Under the pieces are notes generated by a model that did no database searches, was not told the DNA's origin, and saw only the letters and a program-made list of their open reading frames with translations. A stretch of DNA of 64,000 bases from Gynuella sp. (GTDB lineage Bacteria; Pseudomonadota; Gammaproteobacteria; Pseudomonadales; Natronospirillaceae), in NCBI GenBank assembly GCA_028282465.1, contig JANQHX010000064.1:1-64000 (forward strand), in the 5' to 3' direction. Position numbers and translations under genes: made by a program. Below, piece after piece: positions 25,574 through 36,922 of the stretch. Every line of letters starts with the position of its first letter. Position 1 is the first letter of the stretch.

Positions 25574-28500
25574 TTAGATGTCTTTCAAAAATTGAATTAA
25601 CTGTTGTTGACGTTCAACGTCTGCATTTTCGTAACGAGAACGAACCTGTGCTGCCTCTCCACCATGCTTGCGAATCGCACAGTCGAAAGCGTCAGGCCCA
25701 GTACAAGAACCGTCATGCCAAATCATGTAATCGTTATCGTCTCTGTTGGTTAACAGATCAGCCATAGCTGTATTATTTGCCATGTTTACACCGGTAGAGG
25801 CGCGAATAAATTCATGATCTTTTGCAACAGAACGAACGGCTCCAGACAATCCGATACCCATTAAAGGCGTGGTGCGTATTTCATCAACATCGTCTTGACC
25901 TAGATCGTGTAGCAGTAAATCCGTGAAAGGATGGAAGGTTTGATTTCTCAATTCAGTGAGAGGGTGGTTTCCTGTGACTACATCAGTTTTGTGACAATCA
26001 GCACAACCAAATTCATTAAACTCATCCCAACCTTGATGTTCTTTCAAGTTAGGCGTTCTCGCGGCAGGTACAGCCAACAATTGCATGTAACGAGTTACTT
26101 TTTGAATGACATTTTGATAATTGAATTCACTGTCTTCAGGTAAATGAGCTAGTGCTTCAGGGGAAAAATTCATTTCACCATAAAAAGCAGCAGCCACTTG
26201 AGCTTCAACACTGTGCATTGAAGCTGAGTAACCGAAGCGACCAATGTAACCACCATTAACAATAGACAGTTCTCCGGAAATGCCATCACCATTCTCGTCT
26301 TCAGGGTCAGCCCATGAAGCAATAACTGATTCTGGTATTGCTTCTAGTAATCCCATACCAACTATTCTTGGGGTTTGCATATCTGCTGCGGTAACCGTAT
26401 GAGTACCGTTTCCATCATCAAGGTGACAATCGGAACAACGATCATCAAAGTTGTATAAACCCAACGCCATTTCAGGAACGCCTGGGTTTTGTCCGTTGGA
26501 AGAATTAGACGCGTCCCAATGGGAGCCATCGAAAACACTGGTTCTAAATAAACGTCGACCATTTAAAAAGTCTTCAATATTTTCCAATTGCATGTTCGGG
26601 GTCATTTGCATGTACGACCGAGGTCTTTCGTTGTAACCCAGGGGTTGATAGGTTGTGTAACCACCAATTAATGAGCTTTCATCATTAACATAAACGCCCA
26701 CATTTGGATCTCGGTTGTAGCCAACCAAACCACCAACGCCGACACGGTATCTCATAATTTGACCGTAATAATTAGCCTCATCGGTTTCGCCTGCATCAAC
26801 AATGGATTGCCAACGTATAGTTACTTCGCATTCCAAAATATCACCTACTTGGAATTCTCTATTGATATCGGCAACGCTCTCATAGTTGTAACCCGTGGTT
26901 AAATCCAAGTCCTGCATGTATCGCGTGAATACATATTCAGTTTTATTAGGGCCGACATAAACAGGGGCAGGGGAATGGAAATAATTGGTTTCGTTGCCAA
27001 AGTCTTTTCCGCATTTTACGTAAGGAACATTGGAGCCAGGGTTCGCAGAGTTATTCGCATGAGCACCAATGGTGTCTAATGTGATGACTAATCTGGAATC
27101 ACCATGGGCAACAAAGTCTTCGATCTTGATGGTGTATATTCGGTCTTGCCAATACTCGAAGTGATAGTTGTAGTGATTCGGGTTTGATGGATTGCCATTT
27201 GGATCCATACCATCAATACCTGAAGGTTCATGGCGACGATGCCCACGACCTGCAAATTGGGTCACGATCTTAGAGCCATCATCAAAAAATACATCGTACT
27301 CATTCGAGTCTTCTGGGAACAATACCTGAGAGTAATGCAGATCTGATGACGTATCTGTATCGCTGTCGGTTTCCGAATCGGTATCAGTTGCGCTAGAAGA
27401 ATCTGTAGATGTATCAGTGGTGGTATCGCTACCCGAATCTGTTTGAGTTTCTGTATCCGTTGCAGTGTCAGTATCGGTCACAGAATCTGTATCTGTTTCA
27501 CTACTGGTATCGGTTAATGAATCGGTATCGGTTTCACTGCTGGTATCGGTTAATGAATCGGTATCTGTTGCACTGCCGGCATCGGTTAATGAATCGGTAT
27601 CCGTTTCGGTGCTGATATCATTTAATGAATCGGTATCGGTTTCACTGCTGGTATCGGTTAATGAATCAGTATCTGTTTCACTGCTGGTATCCGTTAATGA
27701 ATCTGTATCTGTTGCACTGCTGGTATCGGTTAATGAATCTGTATCTGTTTCACTACTGGTATCGGTTAATGAATCTGTATCCATTTCGGTGTCGGTATCA
27801 GTTAAAGAATCGGTATCGGTTGCACTGCTGGTATCGGTTAATGAATCTGTATCTGTTTCACTACTGGTATCGGTTAATGAATCTGTATCTGTTTCACTAC
27901 CGGTATCAGTTAATGAATCAGTGTCCGTTTCACTGCCGGTATCAGTTAAAGAATCCGTATCTGTTTCACTGCTGGTATCAGTTAATGAATCTGTATCCGT
28001 TTCACTACCAGTATCAGTTAAAGAATCAGTATCTGTTTCAGTGCTGGTATCGGCTAATGAATCCGTATCCGTTTCGGTGCTGATATCATCAGTTAGAGAA
28101 TCTGTATCGGTTCCACTACTGGTATCGGTTGATGAATCTGTATCCGTTTCTGTTTCACTGCCAGTATCAGTAAAAGAATCAGTATCAGTGCCGGTATAAG
28201 TCAGAGAATCCGTATCTGTTTCACTACTGGTGTCAGTCGCTGAGTCGATATCCGTTCCTGTTGTTGAGTCAGTTGATGTATCAGTAATAGTTTTTGGCTG
28301 AAAGACCCACTCCACTTCTTCAACGATCAAAGGTGTGTGATCAATCTTTGAACCTATAGTGTAGGTTTGTCCTTCAATTAAATTTGAAACATTTCTAACC
28401 CATCGGCCATCAATTAAAGTCCCACTTCTACAATCTTCGTCAACACAAAGATAAACAAATTCTCCTGTGAAGTTTTCATCGACTCTGAAGATTTCACCTT

Positions 28501-28927
28501 CGGATTCATTTAAAAAATCTAGGCCTAGTTTAATTGCTTGAGTACTGGGTTCAGAAGTTGTGTCTAAAGGATCAGGGTTTTCAAATAATAACTCGCCATT
28601 GGCGATGAACTGACCTGTTGGAGAGGCTAAGTCTTCAATTTTAAACTCAACGACATATTGATTTCCTGCACTGAGTCCACCCACTACTGCTTTATATTTT
28701 TCATCTTCTAATTCTGCTGTATAACACTCCTCCGCAACGCATAAATAAACCCAATCGCCCGTCCAATTTTGATCCTGACTATGGTAAATCACGCCCGTCG
28801 CATCATTAACATACTCTATTTCAAAATCGGCATTAGAAAATTGCGCATAACTGCTGATGGCCAGTGCCAGTGGCCAGTATTTAAATTTAGATCTCATGTG
28901 ATAGCTTTTTTTTAGTATCGTTTTCAT
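25574..28927 (-). CDS. Secreted di-heme oxidoreductase (DUF1111/DHOR type) with giant TDTDS linker
   Basis: About 1117 residues from Met at 28927; the frame opens at 28981, and 28897 also gives a good signal peptide (LALAISSYAQFSNA). No start has a convincing ribosome site. N-terminal region (about 20-230): two similar beta domains with paired cysteines (VYLCVAEECY, VYLCVDEDCR). Then roughly 300 residues of 12-residue TDTDSLTDTSSE-type repeats. The last ~560 residues are an unrecognised beta region followed by a di-heme cytochrome c part with CSDCH near residue 830 and CADCH near residue 975, matching the DHOR (DUF1111) family of putative di-heme peroxidase-like oxidoreductases. Such modular cytochromes in polysaccharide degraders are suspected electron donors to oxidative enzymes; no LPMO is in the window. 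Its neighbour is the GH26-like gene, with which it shares linker style. Confidence 0.8.
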   Translation of the reverse strand: MKTILKKSYHMRSKFKYWPLALAISSYAQFSNADFEIEYVNDATGVIYHSQDQNWTGDWVYLCVAEECYTAELEDEKYKAVVGGLSAGNQYVVEFKIEDLASPTGQFIANGELLFENPDPLDTTSEPSTQAIKLGLDFLNESEGEIFRVDENFTGEFVYLCVDEDCRSGTLIDGRWVRNVSNLIEGQTYTIGSKIDHTPLIVEEVEWVFQPKTITDTSTDSTTGTDIDSATDTSSETDTDSLTYTGTDTDSFTDTGSETETDTDSSTDTSSGTDTDSLTDDISTETDTDSLADTSTETDTDSLTDTGSETDTDSLTDTSSETDTDSLTDTGSETDTDSLTDTGSETDTDSLTDTSSETDTDSLTDTSSATDTDSLTDTDTEMDTDSLTDTSSETDTDSLTDTSSATDTDSLTDTSSETDTDSLTDTSSETDTDSLNDISTETDTDSLTDAGSATDTDSLTDTSSETDTDSLTDTSSETDTDSVTDTDTATDTETQTDSGSDTTTDTSTDSSSATDTDSETDSDTDTSSDLHYSQVLFPEDSNEYDVFFDDGSKIVTQFAGRGHRRHEPSGIDGMDPNGNPSNPNHYNYHFEYWQDRIYTIKIEDFVAHGDSRLVITLDTIGAHANNSANPGSNVPYVKCGKDFGNETNYFHSPAPVYVGPNKTEYVFTRYMQDLDLTTGYNYESVADINREFQVGDILECEVTIRWQSIVDAGETDEANYYGQIMRYRVGVGGLVGYNRDPNVGVYVNDESSLIGGYTTYQPLGYNERPRSYMQMTPNMQLENIEDFLNGRRLFRTSVFDGSHWDASNSSNGQNPGVPEMALGLYNFDDRCSDCHLDDGNGTHTVTAADMQTPRIVGMGLLEAIPESVIASWADPEDENGDGISGELSIVNGGYIGRFGYSASMHSVEAQVAAAFYGEMNFSPEALAHLPEDSEFNYQNVIQKVTRYMQLLAVPAARTPNLKEHQGWDEFNEFGCADCHKTDVVTGNHPLTELRNQTFHPFTDLLLHDLGQDDVDEIRTTPLMGIGLSGAVRSVAKDHEFIRASTGVNMANNTAMADLLTNRDDNDYMIWHDGSCTGPDAFDCAIRKHGGEAAQVRSRYENADVERQQQLIQFLKDI
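27345..28290 (-). repeat. 36-bp coding repeat array (TDTDSLTDTSSE)
   Basis: About 25 imperfect copies of a 36-bp unit without spacers, encoding alternating Thr, Asp and Ser. The most regular part is 27465-28199. Near-identical units imply slippage or unequal exchange and likely length polymorphism. The absence of unique spacers rules out a CRISPR array. Confidence 0.93.
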
Positions 28928-29527
28928 AGGAAACCCGTAACTGTTTTTAGTGCTAAGACTGACTCGCTCAATCAATCCCATTGACTACTCATATTCCCAT
29001 CCTCCAAGATCATAAATCTCACATAAAAACCTTTCGCTTAATCAGTCATAAACCAGCCGAAACAAACAACATTCAGTCTTTGAAATAACTATTCACGAAA
29101 CTTATTTAAATGCCAAAACGATTAAAAATAATCTTGAATGCTGGGTGGTGCTAAAACTAAGTTAACACGCCGTTAACTTAAAGAGCTAAGTTCAGTAAAC
29201 CTTAACGGTTCCACAAAAAAAACAATTAGATTGAAAAAATGCGAAATAATTTGTTTATTAGAGAAATTGCATGCCAGAAATGTGAGGAATATTTCTTACA
29301 GAGGTTACGAAATAATTGAGTGAATTTATTAAGTTGAGTCTAATTAATTTGGTATTTTAGGTTTGCTGAATATTAAAGACTGAATTGGTTTTGTATTTGA
29401 ATTTTTCGACGGGCTTGCATGATTTAAGTGGAGTCATTAAAACTAAGACTGAGGTACTGGGTCTTTTACTATTTTCTAATTTAAAGTCCTCAAGCACCAA
29501 TTGAGATTAAGATGTTTGCGTGGATGG
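28928..29527. other. AT-rich intergenic region
   Basis: No gene, RNA or clear operator seen. It lies between two minus-strand genes and must hold the promoter of the di-heme oxidoreductase gene. Confidence 0.6.
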
Positions 29528-30139
29528 TTATTGGTAGTCTTTCCAAAACTTCATGACTCGTGCCACATAGGTTTGAGTTTCCCGGTAGGGGGGAATACCT
29601 CCATACTGTTTCACTCTATGTTCACCAGCATTATATGCAGCAAGGGCTAGTTCAGTTTTATTATTGAACAGACTTAATAAAAATCTTAAATGTTTAGTAC
29701 CTGCCTCAATGTTCTTTTCCGGGTCAAAAAGCTCAGTAGTGTGTATTTGATATTTAATAGCTGTGCCCGGCATTAGTTGCATTAACCCACGGGCCCCTTT
29801 GTGAGAGATAGCTCGAGTATCAAAGTTTGATTCAGCTCTAATAACCGCCTTTATCAAATGTTGATCAACACCATAGTCTTGTGAAGCGTTGCGAATAAAT
29901 CTTTCCAAATCAGAAATTTTGTAGCTACTGCTTCTTAGAACTTCGCCGGTTTCTCTTGCCGAGCCGGAAAAGTGAATTAATTTATAACCCTCTAAATGAA
30001 TTCTTCGGTCTGTGACCATTTTATCGCCCGTGGGCGTTTCATAAATAAACATGCTTTGAAATGCGAATGCTTCAAAACAAAGTGAGTTCGTAATGAGTAG
30101 AGCGAATAGTAGTAACGGGTTAAGCTTCATAGATGGCAT
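29528..30139 (-). CDS. Lytic transglycosylase, SLT domain
   Basis: 203 residues with an N-terminal signal peptide (LLITNSLCFEAFAFQ). The soluble-lytic-transglycosylase catalytic domain occupies about 75-200: AVIRAESNFD with catalytic Glu103, GARGLMQLMPGTA, LALAAYNAGEHRV, and IPPYRETQTYVARV. It cleaves murein glycan strands to 1,6-anhydromuramic products in the periplasm. The short build with a preceding DUF4124-like strand region (FIYETPTGDKMVTD) is a common small transglycosylase type. Its start overlaps the 3' end of the roxA-like gene, so they may be co-transcribed. Met4 (30130) is an equally possible start. Confidence 0.9.
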   Translation of the reverse strand: MPSMKLNPLLLFALLITNSLCFEAFAFQSMFIYETPTGDKMVTDRRIHLEGYKLIHFSGSARETGEVLRSSSYKISDLERFIRNASQDYGVDQHLIKAVIRAESNFDTRAISHKGARGLMQLMPGTAIKYQIHTTELFDPEKNIEAGTKHLRFLLSLFNNKTELALAAYNAGEHRVKQYGGIPPYRETQTYVARVMKFWKDYQ

Positions 30140-31262
30140 TCATGTCGAATAGTTGTTCTAAAAGATCTTGGCTTTCTAAGGTTTGTGCATGGCGGATTAA
30201 ATCAGAGCCTAGGTACCGAGTGTCGTTACAGATAGTGTGAGCTAAGGGTAATACGGATGTTGGTAATTCAAACTCTTCTCCATTAATAAAGATCAGATTT
30301 TTAAAATATGCAAAACGAAAGCTCTCATTTCGAATGTATTCTTTGTGTTCCTCAAAACGTTCAATATTTAAAATTCGTTCGGGCTCTTCATCTAAGAGTT
30401 CTGGATACTTTGGCTCAGTCATATAACTGGCTAACCAACGCACCATAGATTCAGGGTTTTTTAAATGTTTCTCAATGATGGTTTGAATTCTTTTTGCAGC
30501 ATCCAGTGTGACTTCGCCTGGGTTTGGCTGCAGTTGTAAATCTGGGTCTGAGTAACGTTGGTTTCCAGGAAGCTGGTCAGCTAACCAGGAAAAGTATTCA
30601 GAGACAATTTCAGATTCAGAAGGTGCCCTAAAACCTACTGAATAGGTCATGCATTGATCGTCTTGGGCGACGCCAAAATGGGCGAAACCAGGAGGTATAT
30701 AAATAACATCACCAGGTTCTGCCAACCATTCTTCATCGGTATTAAATTCAGAGAGTATTTTTACATCGGGATGATCCAATAATTCATCTTGGTCAGTGCA
30801 CTGTTGGCCGATTTTCCAGCGGCGAGAGCCATTTAATTGAATTAAAAATACGTCGTAATAATCGAAATGTGGGCCAACACTTCCGCCAGTGCTGGCATAG
30901 CTCACCATGATGTCGTCCACGCGCCAGCTAGAAATAAATCTGAAGTACTCCATCAGTTGTCTGGTTTCGGGCGACCACTGATCCACTGCTTGAACCAATA
31001 ACGTCCATGGGCTTCCTGACAGTGCTTGATATTCCACTGGGTCAAAAGGACCCTGTTCCACCTGCCAGTCGTTCAATTGTTCTGTGCCTGAAATAATCCT
31101 GCTTTCGATCAACTCCTGTGTAGCTAGCACTTTAAGTTCATCAATTGAGAGCGGATTTTCAAACTCAGTTAATGCACCCTTTAAGCAACATGGTTTTTTC
31201 TGCCAATATTCCTTTAAAAATAATTCAGCAGTGAGCTCAGATTGATCAAAAAGATCCGGCAT
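30120..31262 (-). CDS. roxA: JmjC/cupin ribosomal protein hydroxylase (RoxA/YcfD-like)
   Basis: 380 residues matching the bacterial YcfD family, 2-oxoglutarate/Fe(II) oxygenases that hydroxylate an arginine of ribosomal protein L16. The facial iron triad is visible: GPHFDYYDVF supplies His132 and Asp134, and YIPPGFAHFG supplies His195. The N-terminal opening (YWQKKPCCLKGAL) and the winged-helix-like C-terminus match the family in length (373 in E. coli). Cytoplasmic. It precedes and overlaps the lytic transglycosylase gene by 20 bases, with purB upstream. Confidence 0.88.
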   Translation of the reverse strand: MPDLFDQSELTAELFLKEYWQKKPCCLKGALTEFENPLSIDELKVLATQELIESRIISGTEQLNDWQVEQGPFDPVEYQALSGSPWTLLVQAVDQWSPETRQLMEYFRFISSWRVDDIMVSYASTGGSVGPHFDYYDVFLIQLNGSRRWKIGQQCTDQDELLDHPDVKILSEFNTDEEWLAEPGDVIYIPPGFAHFGVAQDDQCMTYSVGFRAPSESEIVSEYFSWLADQLPGNQRYSDPDLQLQPNPGEVTLDAAKRIQTIIEKHLKNPESMVRWLASYMTEPKYPELLDEEPERILNIERFEEHKEYIRNESFRFAYFKNLIFINGEEFELPTSVLPLAHTICNDTRYLGSDLIRHAQTLESQDLLEQLFDMNAIYEA

Positions 31263-31297
31263 AGGTAAATCCGTTTATTTAATAGGTGGGTAAAAAC

Positions 31298-31322
31298 AAA
31301 AAAAGGCAACCGAAGTTGCCTT
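31298..31322 (-). terminator. Rho-independent terminator of purB
   Basis: Minus strand: AAGGCAAC, loop TTCG, GTTGCCTT, then T-rich. The tetraloop UUCG is especially stable. Confidence 0.92.
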
Positions 31323-31346
31323 AATAGTGTAATCGTAATGCTAGCG

Positions 31347-32735
<1,389 letters not shown>

Positions 32736-32894
32736 CTAAAGGGGGATAATTTGGGCGCGGATTATACACGTATGACAAAAGACTGCACTTCAGGTATTTA
32801 TACCGTTATCTTGAATGGGGCGTTTAGCACATCACTAGATCCAGTTTTAGCAAACAACCGTAAGTAACAGCGGTTCATATAGTGGGTTTGTATT

Positions 32895-33581
32895 TTGAGT
32901 TTAATTCGATATTTAACAGCCATAGTTTTATTGGCATTTTCAATGAATGCAGCGGCGCAGTGGAAAGCAGGGTTCTTCAGTTCATATCAGTCAAACGAAG
33001 ACGACCCATTTATGATAGTTCCCATCGCTAGTTATGAAACAGATTGGCTAAATATCAATCCTTTGAGAGCAAAGCTACAAGATCCGCTACCGCCTTTTTT
33101 AGACGTCAGCTTATCTTTTGATTGGTCTGAATATTTTTTCGACTTGTTAGGTAGCGATAACGCCAGAGAGGATCCTCAATTTAACTACATTTTTGATTCC
33201 AGTGTGATGCTGCCATTAATAGGACAACATTTAACTCTGCGCCCTGCATTTAGCACAGAGCTTTCTGACATCGAAAACCGATATTGGGGCAGCCTAACTT
33301 TGAGTTCATTTATTTCAGTCACAGATAACTTCAGGCTTATTCCAGAGGTAGGATATTTTTACCATTCAAAAGGAGAGTGGGAATACGAATATCTTGAAGA
33401 CGGCTTAGGTGAAAGTACTGAGCCAGGAGCCAGGCTATTGATCCTGGCCGACCTTACCGAAAACATATCGTTGTTTTCTTTAGTAAGTTATCAAATGCTT
33501 CCAGATGACGTAGCAAGATTAGAAGAGGTTGATTCTGATTCTGAAACCACTGCGTTGTTGTCTGTTAACTATGAATTCTAA
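32895..33581 (+). CDS. MipA/OmpV-family outer-membrane protein
   Basis: 228 residues from a TTG start at 32895 with a signal peptide ending near MNAAAQW (residue 21). The rest is amphipathic strands ending LLSVNYEF, the C-terminal Phe of a barrel protein. The overall pattern (Y-x-T-D-W-L near residue 50, SxxNxYWG near residue 140) resembles MipA/OmpV, which includes the MltA-interacting scaffold protein. Ligand unknown. It abuts the convergent hflD gene with no gap. Confidence 0.7.
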   Translation: MSLIRYLTAIVLLAFSMNAAAQWKAGFFSSYQSNEDDPFMIVPIASYETDWLNINPLRAKLQDPLPPFLDVSLSFDWSEYFFDLLGSDNAREDPQFNYIFDSSVMLPLIGQHLTLRPAFSTELSDIENRYWGSLTLSSFISVTDNFRLIPEVGYFYHSKGEWEYEYLEDGLGESTEPGARLLILADLTENISLFSLVSYQMLPDDVARLEEVDSDSETTALLSVNYEF

Positions 33582-34214
33582 TTAATGAAGCCCTTGTGTT
33601 TGAAGTTCTCTAGCGGCTTTCACAATGGCGCCGCGCTTAAATAAAAAGTGCCAGCGATGTCCACCAATTTGTTGCCAAAGCATGGCGCTACGAATACCAA
33701 ATAACAAAAGCGCTCTTACTTTACTGGCTATTTTGTCGTCTTGAAGAAAAGTGGGATTGCCTGTCACCTGAACTCTAAAATTTAGCTTACTAATATTTTC
33801 TAAATACGCATTTGCCAAAGAGCCAATGACACTTTCATGATTTTGATCTTTAAAATAGTCCGCTTGGTTTTTGGCTTTGTCTATGCCTGCGCCTAAGCTT
33901 TCAAGTAGCTTATTATTTTTTCTAATCTTATGACCAATATGCAAAATGCTCATACCGTAACGAACCACCTCAGCAGAAACCCCTTTGCCTTCTTTGTTGA
34001 GCATGGTTCTCAAGCTGTGTAGCCCTGTTCTCATGTTTTGAACTGAGCCATAAACATCCAGGGTACTGGATGGGTTGGTGTTAAAAATGGCGTTGGTAGC
34101 GGTTTCAATTTCATGATGATCAACGGTTCCGTCACGGGCTAGCTTGTCTACAAGAACCGCTGCTTGTAAAACTCCGCTCAGTGCTAAGGTTTGGTCTTTT
34201 AAATTATATGCCAT
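33582..34214 (-). CDS. hflD: High-frequency lysogenization protein HflD homologue
   Basis: 210 residues from Met 34214 (MAYNLKDQTLALSG), the normal family start; upstream frame extends into mnmA and is ignored. Family features: GVLQAAVLVDKLARDG, then LYGSVQNM-like LDVYGSVQNMRTGL, and KVRALLLFGIRSAMLWQQIGG near the C-terminus. HflD is a peripheral inner-membrane protein that binds phage lambda CII in E. coli; its ordinary role is unknown. As in most gammaproteobacteria it directly follows mnmA (gap 10 bases), so the two form an operon. Confidence 0.93.
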   Translation of the reverse strand: MAYNLKDQTLALSGVLQAAVLVDKLARDGTVDHHEIETATNAIFNTNPSSTLDVYGSVQNMRTGLHSLRTMLNKEGKGVSAEVVRYGMSILHIGHKIRKNNKLLESLGAGIDKAKNQADYFKDQNHESVIGSLANAYLENISKLNFRVQVTGNPTFLQDDKIASKVRALLLFGIRSAMLWQQIGGHRWHFLFKRGAIVKAARELQTQGLH

Positions 34215-34224
34215 AGAGTAATTC

Positions 34225-35313
34225 TTAATTAAATGCTGTTTCAATAATGCCGCCACCCAAGCACACATCACCGTCATAAAAAACGGCCGACTGACCTGCG
34301 GTAATTGCCCGCTGTGGCTTGTCGAATTTCACTAGAAAGCCGTCATCTGAATGTTTAAAAATACAAGCTTGATCAGGTTGCCGATATCGGGTTTTACACA
34401 TCAGTTTAGATCCATCTTTGGGTGCTTCGCCGGAAACCCAAAAAGATTCTCCAACCGTCAGGTTGTTTTTAAATAGCAATGGATTATTGGTGCCCTGTAC
34501 AACGACTAGCTCATTGGTTTCTAAATCTTTCATGGATACAAACCATGGGGACTCATCATAGTTTTTTAAACCACCAATGCCTAAACCTTGACGTTGGCCG
34601 ATGGTGTAGTACATCAAACCCGTGTGCTCACCGATAACATCGCCAGTATCTGTAACGATGTTTCCAGGCTGGGCAGGAAGATATTGTTTTAAAAAATCAC
34701 TGAATCGTCTTTCACCAATAAAACAAATACCAGTGGAATCTTTTTTCTTGGCAGTTATTAAATCGTGCTCTTCAGCCAATTTTCGGACTAAAGGTTTTTC
34801 GATGTCACCAACGGGGAATAGTGTCAAATCAATTTCACTGGCACCTACCGCGTGTAGAAAATAGGATTGGTCTTTATTTGGGTCTAAGCCTTTTAATAGC
34901 TGGGTTGAATCGCCTTGGCCAGCGCGGCGAACATAGTGTCCGGTAGCAATTTTGTCTGCACCTAATACTTTAGCGTAGTCTAAAAACGCTTTAAATTTGA
35001 TTTCACGGTTACATAGGATATCTGGATTGGGGGTGCGACCAGCCTTGTACTCTTCTAAAAAGTGCTCAAATACGTTATCCCAGTATTCCGCCGCAAAATT
35101 GGCTTGGTGCAGATGAATGCCCAGCTTGTCGCAAACGGCTTGGGCGTCAGCCAAATCCTCTTTGGCGGTACAGTACTCAGTGCCATCGTCTTCTTCCCAG
35201 TTCTTCATAAACAGTCCTTCAACCTCATAACCTTGCTGTTTAAGGAGTAGGGCGCTGACTGAAGAATCGACACCGCCAGACATGCCAACTATGACTTTAG
35301 GAAGATTAGCCAT
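34225..35313 (-). CDS. mnmA: tRNA-specific 2-thiouridylase MnmA
   Basis: 362 residues. The PP-loop ATP-binding motif is [15 protein letters not shown] at residue 9; the catalytic cysteines lie in [12 protein letters not shown] (near residue 100) and in [13 protein letters not shown] (near residue 200). MnmA activates and thiolates U34 of tRNA-Lys, -Glu and -Gln using sulfur relayed from IscS/TusE. Length agrees with the family. It is followed by hflD, as in E. coli. Confidence 0.97.
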   Translation of the reverse strand: MANLPKVIVGMSGGVDSSVSALLLKQQGYEVEGLFMKNWEEDDGTEYCTAKEDLADAQAVCDKLGIHLHQANFAAEYWDNVFEHFLEEYKAGRTPNPDILCNREIKFKAFLDYAKVLGADKIATGHYVRRAGQGDSTQLLKGLDPNKDQSYFLHAVGASEIDLTLFPVGDIEKPLVRKLAEEHDLITAKKKDSTGICFIGERRFSDFLKQYLPAQPGNIVTDTGDVIGEHTGLMYYTIGQRQGLGIGGLKNYDESPWFVSMKDLETNELVVVQGTNNPLLFKNNLTVGESFWVSGEAPKDGSKLMCKTRYRQPDQACIFKHSDDGFLVKFDKPQRAITAGQSAVFYDGDVCLGGGIIETAFN

Positions 35314-35496
35314 GGAATACCGTTTGAAACCTCTAAAATGGGGGCGGGATGGTAGTTTTTTTAACCTGATACCGCAATTACTTTCCCTGAATCGAACACA
35401 CTTGTGAATGCCAGGGGTTCTGTTACGGCGGGTTACCCTTTATCCTTGCGCCCTTTCTACAATTTAGGCCCGAAAAACAAGGGATTCGAGGATTTC

Positions 35497-36675
35497 ATGA
35501 TCATCAAACCAAAAGTACGTGGATTTATCTGCACCACCGCACACCCAGTAGGCTGTGCCAAACACGTTGAAGAACAGATCGAATACGTTAAAGCCAACAA
35601 GCCTGCGGGTGAAGGCCCGAAAAACGTGTTGGTGATTGGTTGTTCCAATGGTTATGGCCTTGCTACCCGCATATCTGCTGCTTTTGGTTACGGCGCAAAC
35701 ACCCTAGGAGTTCAGTTCGAAAAAGAACCCACAGAAAAACGCACAGCTTCTGCTGGCTACTACAACACCAAAGCATTTGAAGATTTCGCTGCTAAAGAAG
35801 GTGTTTACGCTAAATCCCTAAACATTGATGCATTCTCTAACGAAGCCAAAGAGCAGGTGATCGAACTGATCAAATCTGACATGGGCGGCAAAGTTGACTT
35901 AATTATCTACAGCCTGGGTTCTCCTCGCCGTACTGACCCAGCCACTGGCACGACTTATTCTTCTGCGCTGAAAGCCATAGGTGAGCCTGTTACTCGTAAG
36001 AGCTTGAATACAGACACCAAGCAGGTAGCTGACTTCACTTTGGATATCGCCACCGAAGAAGAAATTGCCAACACCATTAAGGTAATGGGTGGTGAAGACT
36101 GGGAACTCTGGATCAACGCCCTGGCGGATGCTGACGTACTGGCAGAAGGTGTTAAAACCACAGCGTATTCTTACATAGGTAAAGAACTGACTTGGCCAAT
36201 CTATGGTGGTGCGACTATCGGTCAAGCCAAGGCTGATGTAGACCGCGCTCAGACAGTAGTTAACGAGAAATTAGCAGGCCTGAATGGTTCTGCTTTTGTT
36301 TCTGTATTAAAAGCCGTTGTAACTCAGTCTTCTTCTGCTATTCCAGTTATGCCTTTGTATCTTTCTACCTTGATTAAAGTAATGAAAGAAGAGGGCACTA
36401 ACGAAGGTTGTATCGAACAGACCCACGGCCTGCTAACTAAAGAAATGTATGCTGATTCAGAACTGACTCTAGACGAAGCCGGTCGCATTCGTATGGACCT
36501 GCTGGAATTGAAAGACGAAGTACAGAAGAAAGTTGAAGACCTGTGGGAACAAGTTACTTCTGAAAACCTGGAAGAGCTGACTGACTTTGCTGCTTACCAA
36601 GCTGAGTTTTTTAAACTGTTTGGATTTGGGTTTGACGGAGTTGATTACGAGGCTGATGTTAGTCCGATTGTTTAA
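35497..36675 (+). CDS. fabV: Trans-2-enoyl-CoA/ACP reductase FabV
   Basis: 392 residues from ATG 35497, which has GAGG seven bases upstream and begins MIIKPKVRGFICTTAHPVGC as FabV proteins do; the frame extends further upstream without support. NAD(H) binding is at VLVIGCSNGYGLATR, and the catalytic Tyr-x8-Lys motif is in YGGATIGQAK. It performs the last reduction of fatty-acid elongation and is the triclosan-insensitive alternative to FabI found in Vibrio, Pseudomonas and relatives. Monocistronic with a clean terminator. Confidence 0.95.
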   Translation: MIIKPKVRGFICTTAHPVGCAKHVEEQIEYVKANKPAGEGPKNVLVIGCSNGYGLATRISAAFGYGANTLGVQFEKEPTEKRTASAGYYNTKAFEDFAAKEGVYAKSLNIDAFSNEAKEQVIELIKSDMGGKVDLIIYSLGSPRRTDPATGTTYSSALKAIGEPVTRKSLNTDTKQVADFTLDIATEEEIANTIKVMGGEDWELWINALADADVLAEGVKTTAYSYIGKELTWPIYGGATIGQAKADVDRAQTVVNEKLAGLNGSAFVSVLKAVVTQSSSAIPVMPLYLSTLIKVMKEEGTNEGCIEQTHGLLTKEMYADSELTLDEAGRIRMDLLELKDEVQKKVEDLWEQVTSENLEELTDFAAYQAEFFKLFGFGFDGVDYEADVSPIV

Positions 36676-36698
36676 TGTGATGCTCTAAATCAAATAAA

Positions 36699-36725
36699 AA
36701 AGGGAAGTAATCTTCCCTTTTTTAT
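36699..36725 (+). terminator. Rho-independent terminator of fabV
   Basis: AAAGGGAAG, loop TAAT, CTTCCCTTT and further T residues. Confidence 0.9.
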
Positions 36726-36922
36726 ATTTGCTTAATTTCGAGCGAAACACTAAAACTGTCTTTGCTAAAATATTCGCTTCGGCACTAGAAAGTCTTAGTT
36801 TTGTATATCACCAAATAACAACCACTACTACGGTTTTATAGGGTAGTTAAAATTAGTGACTAGGACTTATTAGGTTGAAATAATGACTAGACATTTGACT
36901 ATATTAGGATTGTTTTGCGTGC

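Noticed and set aside
27465..28199. Plus-strand 244-residue ORF of SVSVSLLVSVNE repeats
   Set aside because: It is the antisense of the 36-bp repeat array; the low-complexity DNA leaves several frames open, and it has no start context.
27345..28290. Possible CRISPR array from regular 36-bp repeats
   Set aside because: Repeats are contiguous with no spacers, diverge gradually and are in frame with a large secreted protein.
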